The translations under genes were made by a program, and so were the position numbers. A stretch of 6,406 bases of DNA, taken from positions 1 through 6,406 of the forward strand of contig JAFIHP010000163.1 of NCBI GenBank assembly GCA_017849335.1, written 5' to 3'. Below the pieces are notes generated by a model that was given only the letters and a program-made list of their open reading frames with translations, ran no database searches and was not told the origin of the DNA. Positions 6,045 to 6,406 of the stretch are shown one piece after another. How positions within the stretch are numbered: the stretch's first letter is position 1; each line of letters begins with the position of its first letter. This stretch comes from Actinomycetales bacterium. GTDB lineage: Bacteria > Actinomycetota > Actinomycetes > S36-B12.

Positions 6045-6406
6045 GTGCCGAACGTCGCCGACGAGCTGCGTGCAGCGGGCGTCCACGCGATCATCTCGCC
6101 TGGCGACGCCGGCTACGCCGATGCGATCGCCGGTTTCGGGCCACGGCCGCCTGACGGGTCCTCGCGGAGGGGTCGCGGTAACCCTTCGATCACTCACCAG
6201 CGTCGACGTCGACCCCGCGGCGCGGACGGTCCGCATCGGCGCCGGCTGCACGTGGGACCCGGTCCTCGCGGCGTGCGACGCCTACGGTCTCGCGGCGCCG
6301 TGCGGATCGGCTCCCGGCGTGGGCGTGGCCGGCTACCTCCTCGGCGGCGGGCTCGGGCCGATCCAGGGCAGTATCGGGTTCAGCAACTACCACGTCACCT
6401 CGATCG
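6045..6406 (+). pseudogene. FAD-binding (PCMH/berberine-bridge-like) oxidoreductase, 5' part, frameshifted by internal deletion
   Basis: The GTG at 6045 opens a frame reading MPNVADELRAAGVHAIISPG followed by DAGYADAIAGF (31 residues in all). This matches the short N-terminal lead-in of FAD-linked oxidases of the 6-hydroxynicotine oxidase/berberine-bridge type, where GD..Y..A...(F/W)N precedes the FAD domain. Beyond about 6137 this frame turns into Arg/Pro-rich nonsense without a stop. The next frame (codons from 6139) gives SGHGRLTGPRGGVAVTLRSL (read from 6136), then VDVDPAARTVRIGAGCTWDP, then APCGSAPGVGVAGYLLGGGL and FSNYHVTSI, which is clear FAD_binding_4 sequence. The GHG histidine sits where the family often carries its flavin-linked His. 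The roughly 40-residue segment normally between the two parts, holding the first FAD-domain strand and helix, is absent. A net loss congruent to 2 mod 3 would explain both gap and frame. The 3' end is outside the window. A sequencing or assembly error is the main alternative; an ATG at 6121 could start the second frame but has no ribosome binding site. Confidence 0.72.

Noticed and set aside
5067..6251. Minus-strand open frames opposite the methyltransferase and oxidoreductase genes
   Set aside because: They lack recognisable domains, have strongly biased Arg/Ala/Gly composition and run through both hairpins; they are antisense shadows.

Overview
The window is a high-GC actinobacterial segment. 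GC is very rich at third codon positions, there are two GTG starts, and genes overlap by 4 bp. The presence of hspR and a DnaJ beginning with a DWLEKDFY-type N-terminus point to Actinomycetota, perhaps a Micrococcales/Cellulomonas-like lineage. The lineage is inference from style and gene content, not a database match.

Bases 1-5134 hold the end of a heat-shock chaperone operon, all on the + strand: the 3' end of dnaK, then grpE, dnaJ, hspR and clpB. dnaK/grpE overlap by 4 bp (GTGA) and dnaJ/hspR overlap by 4 bp (ATGA). grpE and dnaJ are 67 bp apart, and hspR and clpB only 30 bp apart. The encoded set is a complete disaggregation and refolding machine: DnaK, its nucleotide exchange factor GrpE, its J-domain cochaperone DnaJ, and the ClpB disaggregase. 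It also carries the MerR-family repressor HspR, which in known actinobacteria shuts the operon off by binding HAIR operators with DnaK as corepressor. The operon promoter and HAIR operator would lie upstream of dnaK, outside the window. A perfect 20-bp inverted repeat that includes the clpB stop codon closes the operon.

Bases 5135-5948 carry a stand-alone class I SAM-dependent methyltransferase with a strong ribosome binding site, followed by a GC-rich hairpin. No functional link to the chaperones is visible.

Bases 6034-6406 start an FAD-binding (PCMH/berberine-bridge-like) oxidoreductase with an excellent ribosome binding site, running off the right edge. Its N-terminus is in one frame and the recognisable FAD-domain sequence is in another. 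A stretch of roughly 40 residues expected between them is missing, so as written the gene is broken by an internal deletion plus frameshift, or the sequence contains an error there.

I see no tRNA, rRNA, CRISPR, transposase or phage feature. No novel system is evident. The points most worth a second look are the broken oxidoreductase, the placement of clpB inside the hspR operon, and the perfect palindrome that ends it.
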